Below are positions 9,967-18,384 of a DNA stretch of 64,000 nt, piece by piece. Origin of the DNA: Chitinophagaceae bacterium (GTDB taxonomy: Bacteria > Bacteroidota > Bacteroidia > Chitinophagales > Chitinophagaceae); NCBI GenBank assembly GCA_024103425.1, contig JAGFIS010000045.1, forward strand, positions 1 to 64,000. The letters are read 5' to 3'. The number at the start of each line of letters is the position of its first letter. Position 1 is the first letter of the stretch. Both the position numbers and the translations under genes were made by a program. The notes under the pieces were generated by a model. It was not told the origin of the DNA. It searched no databases and was given only the letters and a program-made list of their open reading frames with translations.

Positions 9967-11079
9967 TTAATAATTCTCGCCCTTCGAACCGAATAATATC
10001 TTAAGTGAAAAAATATGTGTGTATAACGGGTTTGACTGATTTGCCAGATTAGAAAAGGCATAATCAATCGTCAGATTGGCAACCTTAAACCCTGCACCAA
10101 GGCTGGGCTGATAAATCCAAACTCTTTTTTGATTGGTTGTATCGCCGTCTTTCAAAGCTTTTTGAAAGTTGGTAATACCGGCCCTTACAAAAAAAGCATC
10201 TTTAATCTGTGCCTCGAGCCCTAAATGCGGATCTACGCTTGTCAGCTTGGAACTGATAAGAGTATTTCTCTTGCCATCAAAAGTGAAGTCTAAATCTCCT
10301 TCAGCCAGGAGTTTAAAATTGTCGCTGAAAGGGAAGAGATAAGAGGATGCCAGAGTTAATCTCGGAGCAGTGAGTTCACTTGATTTTACGGGTATGTCGT
10401 TCTTCGTCAGGTACAACACCTCTTTTTCTTTTTCTGTGAAATGAAATGACCAGGCATTGAATGTTGTGGTAACATCCTTGGCCACAACGGCTAAACCCCA
10501 GTTGCCGTTCTGCATTGAAAACCCTGCGTCCAGTCCAAATCCCCAGGCGTTCGCGAATTGGCCCACTTTCCGGTAAATCACTTTGGCATTCACGCCGAAA
10601 GAAGCTTTAAAGTCTTCCTGATCTTCGATCTTTTGGGCAAAAGACAAAAGGGCAGCCCAATCGGTAGATGAAAAACTTGAAATGTTGTTGTAATTAATAC
10701 TGCCATCGGGCTCTACCAGGAAAAGTGTATTCGGAATATCATCAACACCAAAACGCAACAGTGATACACCCAGTGTGCGCCTGTTGTCGCTTACCGGTAT
10801 GGCTACACCGGCATATTCGTAGTTGGCGATATTGCTGAAATAACTTGCGTGCATAAGGCTTAAAGATGGAAAGTCTTCCACGCGCGTAAGTGCTGCAGGA
10901 TTCCAGTATCCGGCAGTAGCATCATCAACAGATGCTGCTTGTGCAGAGCCCATCGCCAACCCTCTGGCTCCTGCACCGATATTCAGGAATTCGTTTGAAT
11001 ATTTCCTGAACTGGCCTTCAGAAAGCAAGGGAATGGCAAGCAAAAAAATCGCTATATAAGAGAAAATGGCAGATTTCAT
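9967..11079 (-). CDS. porV: PorV/PorQ-family outer-membrane barrel protein
   Basis: A 370-residue predicted outer-membrane beta-barrel of the PorV/PorQ (FadL-like) family. In type IX secretion PorV binds cargo and hands it to PorU. The signal peptide ends around residue 22 (LLSEGQ). The family N-terminal signature is clear: KYSNEFLNIGAGARGLAMGS, then ATAGYWNPAAL. Alternating beta strands fill the rest, ending in an aromatic-rich strand (HIFSLKILFGSKGENY). It is the first gene of a two-gene operon with the PorU-like sortase, which supports a PorV-like role. PorQ and generic PorV/PorQ paralogues cannot be excluded from sequence alone. Confidence 0.8.
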   Translation of the reverse strand: MKSAIFSYIAIFLLAIPLLSEGQFRKYSNEFLNIGAGARGLAMGSAQAASVDDATAGYWNPAALTRVEDFPSLSLMHASYFSNIANYEYAGVAIPVSDNRRTLGVSLLRFGVDDIPNTLFLVEPDGSINYNNISSFSSTDWAALLSFAQKIEDQEDFKASFGVNAKVIYRKVGQFANAWGFGLDAGFSMQNGNWGLAVVAKDVTTTFNAWSFHFTEKEKEVLYLTKNDIPVKSSELTAPRLTLASSYLFPFSDNFKLLAEGDLDFTFDGKRNTLISSKLTSVDPHLGLEAQIKDAFFVRAGITNFQKALKDGDTTNQKRVWIYQPSLGAGFKVANLTIDYAFSNLANQSNPLYTHIFSLKILFGSKGENY

Positions 11080-11264
11080 ATTCGCGGATAAGAATTATCT
11101 AATTCAGTTTACTGATAAAGTAGCCCGTAAAATAAAACGTGTAGAGGTTTCTTATATTGTCATTTTCTTCGTAGAGGGAGATAAAAATACATAAAAATAA
11201 CATCCCTGAGAGAAAAAGTGGCTTTCCCGGGCTTCCAAATGGCAAGTTTTATGCTTTTGAAGCG

Positions 11265-11272
11265 TAATTTTG
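11265..11272 (+). promoter_or_regulatory. Bacteroidota -7 element (TAATTTTG) directly before tyrS
   Basis: TAATTTTG ends 6 bp before the tyrS ATG at 11279, so the transcript should begin at or beside the start codon. The element overlaps an upstream in-frame TTG at 11270, which argues against that TTG as the start. Confidence 0.45.
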
Positions 11273-11278
11273 CACCCC

Positions 11279-12568
11279 ATGAAAAATGTAATAGAAGAAC
11301 TGAGATGGAGGGGAATGTTGCACGATATCATCCCCGGAACTGAAGAACAACTGACTAAAGAGTCCACCGCGGGATATGTGGGTTTCGACCCCACGGCAGA
11401 GAGCCTGCACATCGGAAGTTTGGTGCCCATTTTGGTGATGGTACACCTGCAGAGGTTCGGACACAGGCCGGTAGCGCTGGTAGGCGGTGCCACGGGGATG
11501 GTTGGAGACCCTACGGGAAAGAGCGAGGAGCGCAACCTGCTTGACAGGGAAACGCTCGACAGAAATATGGCCGGAATCCGCAAGCAACTGTCAAAGTTTA
11601 TTGATTTTGATTCCAATCAGCCGAATAGTGCCCTGATGGTGAATAACTACGATTGGTTCAAAGATATCTCTTTCCTGGATTTTATCCGTGATACCGGCAA
11701 GCATATTACTGTGAACTATATGTCGGCCAAAGACTCTGTGAAGAAGCGCTTGGAAAGCGAGAACGGTATGAGTTTCACCGAGTTCTGTTATCAGCTGATG
11801 CAGGGGTACGATTTTTTCCATCTGTATCATACGATGAATTGCAAAATGCAGTTTGGCGGCAGCGATCAGTGGGGGAATATTGTTACAGGAGTTGAGTTAA
11901 TCAGGAGAAAATCAGGTAAAGAAGCGTTTGCCTTTACCTGTCCGCTGATAAAGAAAGCCGACGGCAACAAGTTCGGAAAGAGCGAAAAGGGAAATGTATG
12001 GCTGGACCCTGAGAGAACATCACCGTATTCGTTTTATCAATTTTGGCTCAATACGGCAGATGAAGACGCAGAACGCTTTTTGAAAATCTTTACCTTCCTG
12101 CCTGAGGAGGAGATCGCAGCTCTGGCGGTTGAACATAAAGGAAATGAACACAAACGCATTCTCCAGAACAGACTGGCCGAAGAAGTAACCCGTTTTGTTC
12201 ATTCGCAGGAAGACCTCGATTTTGCAATCAGCGCTTCACAGATTTTGTTCGGTAACGATACAGAAAACGCACTTCGTTCCTTATCAGAAAAACAACTGCT
12301 TCAAGTTATGGAGGGAGTTCCGCAGTTTTCGGTCACTAGAGAACAACTGGCTGCGCAGGATATTACAACGCTTCTCGTTGAGGGAGAAGTATTCAAAAGT
12401 AAAGGTGAAGCCAGAAAGATGATTGCAGGTGGCGGAGTAGCACTGAATAAAGAAAAGATTAATGAAGAAACGTTTAAGGTGGACTCTTCTTCATTGCTGA
12501 ACGATAAATACTTATTGATTCAAAAGGGTAAGAAAAATTATTATCTACTAACCGTGAGAGATAATTAA
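11279..12568 (+). CDS. tyrS: Tyrosyl-tRNA synthetase
   Basis: This class I aminoacyl-tRNA synthetase charges tRNA-Tyr. The HIGH-type motif is at residues 44-46 (SLHIGSL) and the KMSKS-type loop at 231-235 (KFGKS), the TyrS-specific form. The tyrosine-binding region (SYQL-like [14 protein letters not shown] and GGSDQWGNI) is intact. An S4 RNA-binding domain closes the protein ([20 protein letters not shown]). An in-frame TTG at 11270 would add three residues. I chose the ATG at 11279 because the -7 promoter element overlaps the TTG, giving 429 residues, a normal family length. It is divergent from the porV-like gene across about 200 bp. Confidence 0.97.
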   Translation: MKNVIEELRWRGMLHDIIPGTEEQLTKESTAGYVGFDPTAESLHIGSLVPILVMVHLQRFGHRPVALVGGATGMVGDPTGKSEERNLLDRETLDRNMAGIRKQLSKFIDFDSNQPNSALMVNNYDWFKDISFLDFIRDTGKHITVNYMSAKDSVKKRLESENGMSFTEFCYQLMQGYDFFHLYHTMNCKMQFGGSDQWGNIVTGVELIRRKSGKEAFAFTCPLIKKADGNKFGKSEKGNVWLDPERTSPYSFYQFWLNTADEDAERFLKIFTFLPEEEIAALAVEHKGNEHKRILQNRLAEEVTRFVHSQEDLDFAISASQILFGNDTENALRSLSEKQLLQVMEGVPQFSVTREQLAAQDITTLLVEGEVFKSKGEARKMIAGGGVALNKEKINEETFKVDSSSLLNDKYLLIQKGKKNYYLLTVRDN

Positions 12569-12671
12569 TCTAGAGCGTTCTCCCTTATTCGTGACTTTCA
12601 ATTGATTTTAGAGGAAAGAATGCAGCCTTAACTAAGGGTAATTCTGTAGCTTTATTGCCAAAACTACTCTT

Positions 12672-13625
12672 ATGTCTTTTCTGGCCCTCGATCTGGGTGG
12701 CACCAAACTCGCTTATGCCCTCGTTTCAGACAAAGGGGCTGTTTTTGACGGTCAGGCAATTCTTTTAGGCAACAGAAAGGGACCTGAAATTGCAGGTTTA
12801 ATCAAAACCGTTATCACCGACTTTTTGAAGAACCCGAAAAACAAAGTTGACGCCATCGGTATTTCGGTTCCGGGTATTTACAATGAAAAGACAGGAAGGG
12901 TATGGGCTCCGAATCTGACCGGATGGGATGACTTTCCGTTGCTAAAGGAGGTGGAGGCTGCTGCACGCCGAAGGCCGGTCGTAATTCAGAGTGACCGTGC
13001 CTGTTATATTAATGGAGAAGTTTGGAAAGGAGCTGCAAAAGGATGCAGGGATGCTGTTTTTATTGCAGTTGGAACAGGAATCGGTATGGGAATCCTATCC
13101 GGTGGGAAAGTGATAAATGGCTCATCGGGAGTTGCAGGGGCTGCGGGATGGATGGCCGTTGACAGACCTTATCAGCCGGTTTACAAAAAGTATGGCTGCC
13201 TGGAAAGCCGTGCGTCGGGTGATGGAATCGCACGACTGGCAAAACAGCTGATTAAGGCACAACCCGGTTATGCGGGTGTTTTAAGAAATAAAAAAAATTT
13301 CACCGCGGCTGGTGTATTTGACGCTTATCACAAAAAAGACGAGCTCGCGAAAGAAACGCTGCAAGAGTGTATAAAACTGTGGGGGATGATGGTGGCAAAT
13401 ATGGTAAGCCTTCTGAATCCTGAGAGAATTATTTTTGGCGGTGGTGTATTCGGGCCTGCAAAAGAGTTTATTCCTCAGATTATCAAAGAAGCTGCAAGGT
13501 GGGCTCAGCCGGTCAGCATGAAGCAGGTATCGGTAACCGCCTCTGAAATTGGGTCGCAGGCCGGATTACTCGGTGCCGCATTTTTTGCAAAAGAATTATT
13601 TGAAAAATCATCAGGCAAGCAATGA
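12672..13625 (+). CDS. ROK-family sugar kinase without the zinc motif
   Basis: A 317-residue cytoplasmic sugar kinase of the ROK family. The ATP phosphate-binding loop is clear (ALDLGGTKLAYAL), the catalytic Asp is kept (QSDRACYINGE), and the adenosine motif follows (VGTGIGMGI). Two family features are changed. The GEIGH motif, whose Glu and His normally bind sugar and zinc, reads AGAAGWM, and the CxCGxxGC zinc site keeps only its last part (YGCLES). The sugar specificity is therefore likely to differ from glucokinase or NagC-type ROK proteins. It overlaps the MFS permease by 4 bp (ATGA) and precedes a SIS isomerase, which suggests uptake, phosphorylation and isomerisation of one sugar. Confidence 0.88.
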   Translation: MSFLALDLGGTKLAYALVSDKGAVFDGQAILLGNRKGPEIAGLIKTVITDFLKNPKNKVDAIGISVPGIYNEKTGRVWAPNLTGWDDFPLLKEVEAAARRRPVVIQSDRACYINGEVWKGAAKGCRDAVFIAVGTGIGMGILSGGKVINGSSGVAGAAGWMAVDRPYQPVYKKYGCLESRASGDGIARLAKQLIKAQPGYAGVLRNKKNFTAAGVFDAYHKKDELAKETLQECIKLWGMMVANMVSLLNPERIIFGGGVFGPAKEFIPQIIKEAARWAQPVSMKQVSVTASEIGSQAGLLGAAFFAKELFEKSSGKQ

Positions 13626-14770
13626 AGAACCTGACTGCTTTTATCGCCGCATGTGCCGGGATGCTGCTTTTTGGCATTACGCTGATTACGCTGGGTTCTG
13701 TTGCAACTGATCTTCAGGAAAAATTTCAACTAACGGGTACTGATTCCGGAACGCTGTTTTCCATACTTCCGTTTGGCATTCTGGGCGGGTCGCTGGTCTT
13801 CGGGCCGATAATCGACCGCTATAGTTATAAATACTTGTTGATTTTTTCATGTGTGGCCATGTTTGCGGGCTTCGAAGGTCTGGCATACAGCACATCGCAT
13901 GGGATGCTCAAAGTATTTGTATTTCTGTTTGGATTAGGCGGTGGAATCATCAACGGGGCTACCAATGCTTTGGTCTCAGATATCAGTGAAACGCATAAAG
14001 GAGCTAATCTCAGTCTGCTCGGAGTCTTCTTCGGAATCGGTGCATTAGGAATGCCTTTGTTGTTGAGAGTCTTTTCAGAGACGATGTCAGCTTTCGATAT
14101 CATTGCATGGCTTGGCTGGCTGACCATTGCTGTTGCTGTTTTCTATTTGTTGGTACCCTTTCCCCCTGCTAAGCAGAAAACCGGAGGGGGAGCTATTCAG
14201 TGGAAAGGGCTGATGAGTCTGCTGCTTTTGCTGATTGCCTTCTTCCTGTTTTTCCAGAGCAGTTTTGAGGCGATCATCAATAACTGGACAACCACTTACC
14301 TTACTTCCGGTCGTGGTATAATGGACAGAAGCGATGCACTGCTCGGGTTGTCCTTGCATATTGTAGGAATGGTCGTAATGCGTTTACTCAGCGGTAGTGT
14401 TTTCAGAAAGGTATCAGAGATAAAGCTGCTGTGGGCTTGTTTGGTAATGCTTTTCATGGGTGTTGCACTCATGCAGGCAGGAACAACGCATTTGGTAATT
14501 TTCACAGGATTGATTTTATCGGGTGCCGGACTGGCAGAGGGATTTCCTTTGATGTTGGGTATTACCGGAAAGTATTTTGCACACCTTTCGGGTACAGCCT
14601 TCAGTTTTGTATTTGTAATAGCACTGACAGGGAATATGCTCATCAATTACCTGATGGGAATTATAGCCGATACATACGGTATCAATCATCTCACTACTGT
14701 GGCTTATATTGAGATTGTCTCTATGGCGCTGATCTTTTTCATAATAATAAAAACAATAAAAAACAGATAG
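13622..14770 (+). CDS. MFS sugar permease
   Basis: A 382-residue major facilitator with about twelve predicted membrane helices in two halves. The loop 2-3 signature is present in weak form (FGPIIDRYSYKYLL, compare GxLxDRxGRK). The size and the position between a ROK kinase and a SIS-domain protein point to a sugar or amino-sugar permease of the FucP/GluP group. The start codon overlaps the stop of the kinase (ATGA), a sign of translational coupling, and the isomerase gene begins 3 bp after its stop. Confidence 0.85.
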   Translation: MKNLTAFIAACAGMLLFGITLITLGSVATDLQEKFQLTGTDSGTLFSILPFGILGGSLVFGPIIDRYSYKYLLIFSCVAMFAGFEGLAYSTSHGMLKVFVFLFGLGGGIINGATNALVSDISETHKGANLSLLGVFFGIGALGMPLLLRVFSETMSAFDIIAWLGWLTIAVAVFYLLVPFPPAKQKTGGGAIQWKGLMSLLLLLIAFFLFFQSSFEAIINNWTTTYLTSGRGIMDRSDALLGLSLHIVGMVVMRLLSGSVFRKVSEIKLLWACLVMLFMGVALMQAGTTHLVIFTGLILSGAGLAEGFPLMLGITGKYFAHLSGTAFSFVFVIALTGNMLINYLMGIIADTYGINHLTTVAYIEIVSMALIFFIIIKTIKNR

Positions 14771-14773
14771 AAT

Positions 14774-15535
14774 ATGCTGGCAAAACAATGGCTTGAAAAT
14801 GCGAGAAATGTGATGTCTCACATTGAAGAAACACAATTAGATAACATCCGTAAGGCGGCTGAAGTAATGGCAGACAGCATCGGGGCAAAACGCTGGGTAC
14901 ACACTTTTGGTTGCGGGCATGCAACCATTCCGGTTGAGGAAATGTACCCGAGAATTGGAGGGTTTGTAGGGTTTCATCCGATGGTTGAATTACCTCTGAC
15001 GTTCTTTACTCACATTACCGGAGAAATGGGCGTGCATCAGTTCGTCTTCCTGGAAAGGGTAGAGGGCTACGGAGTAGAAATCATGAAAGGATACAATTTT
15101 GACCCGCGTGATACGATGTGGATTTTTTCTCACTCAGGCATTAATAATGTGAACATCGACGTGGCTCTTGAAGCCAAAAAGAAAGGTATGAAAGTAATTG
15201 CTTATGGATCAGCCGCTGCAGCAAAAGGTAAGCAGACAAGGCACTCGAGCGGAAAGACCATTTTTGATATTGCTGATATTGTTGTTGACTCCTGTGCGCC
15301 CATCGAAGATGCAAGTGTGCCGGTAAAAAATCATCAGGATAAAGTAGGTCCGATTTCAACAATGGCTTTTGTCACCCTGGTTTGGATGACAGTTACCACC
15401 GTGGCTGAAATCCTCGCAGACAGAGGCTTCCAAATGCACATCCACCCATCTCACAACGTGCCCGGAGATACTACGGCCAGAGAGCGCCTGGATGCAGCAT
15501 TAGCTACGTATAAAGAAAGAATCGCGGGAGTATAA
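14774..15535 (+). CDS. SIS-domain sugar isomerase-like protein (UPF0309-like)
   Basis: A 253-residue cytoplasmic protein with a sugar-isomerase (SIS) fold. The phospho-sugar binding loop is visible as WIFSHSGINNVNIDVAL (the usual S-x-S-G form) after a glycine-rich strand (HTFGCGHATIPVEEMYPR). Late residues GDTTARERLDAALA resemble the C-terminus of the UPF0309 group. It is the last gene of the kinase-permease-isomerase operon and starts 3 bp after the permease. A phosphosugar isomerase or amino-sugar-processing role fits. The exact substrate is not readable. Confidence 0.75.
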   Translation: MLAKQWLENARNVMSHIEETQLDNIRKAAEVMADSIGAKRWVHTFGCGHATIPVEEMYPRIGGFVGFHPMVELPLTFFTHITGEMGVHQFVFLERVEGYGVEIMKGYNFDPRDTMWIFSHSGINNVNIDVALEAKKKGMKVIAYGSAAAAKGKQTRHSSGKTIFDIADIVVDSCAPIEDASVPVKNHQDKVGPISTMAFVTLVWMTVTTVAEILADRGFQMHIHPSHNVPGDTTARERLDAALATYKERIAGV

Positions 15536-15555
15536 ATTTTGATGGTTGAAAAGGA

Positions 15556-15822
15556 TTAGCCTTTTTGTAACTCTTTAATCATTTTTCTAAGAGCATACAA
15601 TCTGTCTATCCAGTCTTCATCTTCGTTGTTATCAAAGTCACTCAGTAAGGCGTTGATTTTATCTGAAGTGCCGTCAGGGTTGTCCAGAGCCTCTGAGATG
15701 ATTTTCTTTACTTTGTCGAACAGCTCTGTGCGTTCATCGTCAGGCATTGAAATGATTTTGTAAACAGCCCAGGCAGATATGGCGCCGATAATTACTGCAG
15801 CTATCTTTTCATTTCTTGTCAT
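15556..15822 (-). CDS. Small single-pass membrane protein, unknown
   Basis: An 88-residue protein. A short charged start (MTRNEK) is followed by one hydrophobic segment (IAAVIIGAISAWAVYKII) and a long charged, probably helical cytoplasmic tail (ELFDKVKKIISEAL...IDRLYALRKMIKELQKG). This layout resembles YtxH-type small membrane-anchored proteins, but there is no firm family match. It is convergent with the SIS gene (20 bp apart) and divergent from the M23 peptidase gene (57 bp). Confidence 0.7.
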   Translation of the reverse strand: MTRNEKIAAVIIGAISAWAVYKIISMPDDERTELFDKVKKIISEALDNPDGTSDKINALLSDFDNNEDEDWIDRLYALRKMIKELQKG

Positions 15823-15879
15823 ATTGATAACCTTTTAAGTACTTAGTTTTGCAATCTAATACAAAAAATTCCTACCGGT

Positions 15880-17604
15880 TTGAAAACGTTATTTAGGCTA
15901 ACCCTGTCTTTTATTATTGGTCTTTTTTCATTTACATCCCTTCTGGCGCAATTTTTTCCTGAGCGCAATTATCCGCAGAAATACTTTATCTATCCGGTGA
16001 AGGATGTGCGTATCAGCCTCTCTGCCAACTTTGGTGAACTGCGGTCTAACCACTACCATATGGGCCTGGATTGCCGTACGGATCAGGCAGAAAATAAGAC
16101 TGTTGTAGCTGCTGCTGATGGGTTTGTCTCCAGGGTCAGCGTTGGTCCTTTTGGGTTTGGCCTGGCTATTTATATCGACCACCCGAACGGGTTCACAACT
16201 GTTTACGGTCATCTGAATAAGTTTTACCCGGCCCTGGATAAGTATGTGAAGCAGAAACAATACGAACAGGAATCGTGGCCGATAAACCTTACGTTTGAAC
16301 CCGATCAGTTTCCTGTCAAGAAAGGCCAGTTTATAGCGTTGAGCGGAAATACCGGCGGGAGTGCCGGACCCCACGTTCATTTTGAAATCAGAGATACCAA
16401 AACAGAAAAGGTTCTGAACCCGATGTTATTTGCGCTGCCGATTCCTGATAATGTTCCGCCTACTATCGTGAGCCTGTACATGTTTGACCGCTGCAAGAGC
16501 ACATACGACCAGACGCCCATGCACATCCCGATTAAGAAGGTGGGAAATAAGTATGTCTCGGTTCAAAATGTGATAACAGTAAATACAGATAAGGTAAGTT
16601 TCGGCATCACGGCTAATGATAAACAAAGCGGCAGTACCAATCCGAATGGTATCTATCAGGGTACTCTATACGTAGATAATGAACCTCAGTCGTCATTTCT
16701 GCTGGATAGTATTGATTACATAGAAACCCGTTATCTGAATGCACATATTGATTATAAGACAAGAGCAGGCGGCGGACCCTATATCCAGCACCTGAGCAGG
16801 CTCCCGGGATATCCTGAAGGAGTGTATAAAGACATTGCGAATGATGGTGTTTACGAATTAGAAGACACCAAAGTTCATCCTGTAAAGATTGAGGTAAAAG
16901 ACGCCAACGGAAATACTTCTATTATTGAATTGAATATTAAAAAGGGCCTGATTACCGAAACCGGAAAGCAACCAAAAGAAGCTGCGTCTAAAATGTTTTT
17001 TCCGGGCTTTGTGAATGTGTACGAGAGAGAGGATATTCAGGTCTACCTGCCGGCTGATGCCTTATATGATTCTGTATTGTTCAGGGTAACAGAGAAAGTC
17101 TCGGCAGATAAAGATGCGCTGTCGCGTACGTTTACAGTGGGTTCTCCCTTAGTGCCCATCCACTCCTATATGACCGTAAGGATAAAAGCAGATTCAACGG
17201 TCGCAGATGATAGTAAGGTGCTGATCAAAAGAAGTTGGAAAGGCAGTTCAGAGGTGGTACCTGCTACAAAAGAGGGCGACTGGTACACTGCCCGGTTCAG
17301 ATCATTTGGTGAGTTCAGTCTGATAGAAGACAATGAAGCCCCCGTTATTACCGGCGGATTTGCGAACGGAGCCAATCTCGCTGCGAGAACACTCATTTCT
17401 TTCACACCGAAGGACAACAATGGAGTAATTACGAACTTCCGTGCCGAGCTTGATGGCGAATGGCTGATGTTTACCAATGATAAAGGCAGAAACTTCATCT
17501 ACCGCTTTGATGAGAAATGCCCACGCGGTAAACACGAACTGAAGATTTATGTAGAAGATGCCGTGGGCAATGCTACAGAGAAGGTTTATAACTTTACACG
17601 ATAA
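15880..17604 (+). CDS. M23-family peptidase (LytM domain), exported
   Basis: A 574-residue exported zinc peptidase of the lysostaphin/LytM type, expected to cut peptide cross-links in peptidoglycan or to act as a cell-separation factor. The signal peptide is at residues 1-24 (ending SLLAQ). The LytM domain carries both metal motifs: His60...Asp64 (HMGLD) and His165/His167 (HVHFE). The remaining 400 residues are beta-sandwich-like domains. The start is TTG: no ATG or GTG lies between it and the catalytic domain, and the signal peptide begins exactly there. bcp follows 12 bp later. Confidence 0.9.
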   Translation: MKTLFRLTLSFIIGLFSFTSLLAQFFPERNYPQKYFIYPVKDVRISLSANFGELRSNHYHMGLDCRTDQAENKTVVAAADGFVSRVSVGPFGFGLAIYIDHPNGFTTVYGHLNKFYPALDKYVKQKQYEQESWPINLTFEPDQFPVKKGQFIALSGNTGGSAGPHVHFEIRDTKTEKVLNPMLFALPIPDNVPPTIVSLYMFDRCKSTYDQTPMHIPIKKVGNKYVSVQNVITVNTDKVSFGITANDKQSGSTNPNGIYQGTLYVDNEPQSSFLLDSIDYIETRYLNAHIDYKTRAGGGPYIQHLSRLPGYPEGVYKDIANDGVYELEDTKVHPVKIEVKDANGNTSIIELNIKKGLITETGKQPKEAASKMFFPGFVNVYEREDIQVYLPADALYDSVLFRVTEKVSADKDALSRTFTVGSPLVPIHSYMTVRIKADSTVADDSKVLIKRSWKGSSEVVPATKEGDWYTARFRSFGEFSLIEDNEAPVITGGFANGANLAARTLISFTPKDNNGVITNFRAELDGEWLMFTNDKGRNFIYRFDEKCPRGKHELKIYVEDAVGNATEKVYNFTR

Positions 17605-17616
17605 AATACTCTTGAA

Positions 17617-18078
17617 ATGGCTGAATTAACAGAAGGTAAGAAAGCGCCGGATTTCACAACTACCGACCAGGATGGAAAGAGATTCTCTTTGAAAGACTAC
17701 AGGGGTAAAAAAGTTGTTCTTTATTTCTACCCGAAGGATATGACGCCAACCTGTACCGTAGAGGCGTGCAACCTGAGAGATAATTTTTCTTCTCTGAAAA
17801 AAGCGGGATTTGAGGTGATTGGCGTTAGTCCTGACGATGAAGAGAGTCATAAGAAGTTTGAGGATAAGCACTCGCTCCCCTTCAGGCTGGCAGCTGACCC
17901 TGAAAAGAAGATTATTGAAAAATACGGTGTTTGGGGAGAGAAGAACATGTACGGAGTCAAGAAGATGGGACTGAAGCGTACGACCTTCCTGATAGATGAA
18001 GAAGGGGTTATCTTCAAGATTTTCAGAAGACCCAAATCAAATATGCATAGTGAAGAAATCCTCGCGGCACTCTCATAA
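17617..18078 (+). CDS. bcp: Thioredoxin-dependent thiol peroxidase (BCP-type peroxiredoxin)
   Basis: A 153-residue cytoplasmic peroxiredoxin reducing hydrogen peroxide and organic peroxides with electrons from thioredoxin. The peroxidatic Cys46 sits in TPTCT and the resolving Cys51 follows five residues later (CTVEAC), the atypical two-Cys arrangement of BCP. The nearby YFYPKDMTP motif is typical. It lies 12 bp after the M23 peptidase gene. Its last ~29 bp are probably shared with the next small gene in another frame. Confidence 0.95.
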   Translation: MAELTEGKKAPDFTTTDQDGKRFSLKDYRGKKVVLYFYPKDMTPTCTVEACNLRDNFSSLKKAGFEVIGVSPDDEESHKKFEDKHSLPFRLAADPEKKIIEKYGVWGEKNMYGVKKMGLKRTTFLIDEEGVIFKIFRRPKSNMHSEEILAALS

Positions 18079-18370
18079 CGGTCAGGAATTCATTTTACGG
18101 CAAAGTTCATTCGTTGCCCGTTTCGCAGCCTTTTGGCTGAATGCACCCAATATGGCGATTGTGTTCGGCAAGACAGTCCATTTGTGGAATGTTACTCCCG
18201 AGAGATTTTTAAAAAATGAACGATGGGTTAAACACGAGTTGTGTCACGTCAGACAATTTAAAGAACATGGCTTCTTTACTTTCATCTTTAAGTATCTCTT
18301 TGAAAGTATCCGCCACGGATATACTAAAAACAAGTATGAATTAGAAGCCCGGAAAGCAGAAACGGCCTGA
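18050..18370 (+). CDS. Small DUF4157-like metalloprotease-fold protein, start uncertain
   Basis: A small protein whose core reads WVKHELCHVRQFKEHG, a HExxH-like zinc motif variant (HELCH) as seen in short DUF4157-like proteins of Bacteroidota. The homologous region appears to begin at about SSFVARFAAFWLNA, before the first nearby ATG (18152), so that ATG is too late. In-frame options are ATG 17996, GTG 18050 and ATT 18092. I chose GTG 18050 (106 residues) because it includes the conserved N-terminus and overlaps bcp by only 29 bp. Function unknown; a peptidase role is only suggested by the motif. Confidence 0.6.
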   Translation: MKKSSRHSHNGQEFILRQSSFVARFAAFWLNAPNMAIVFGKTVHLWNVTPERFLKNERWVKHELCHVRQFKEHGFFTFIFKYLFESIRHGYTKNKYELEARKAETA

Positions 18371-18384
18371 TTAAAACCCCGCCT

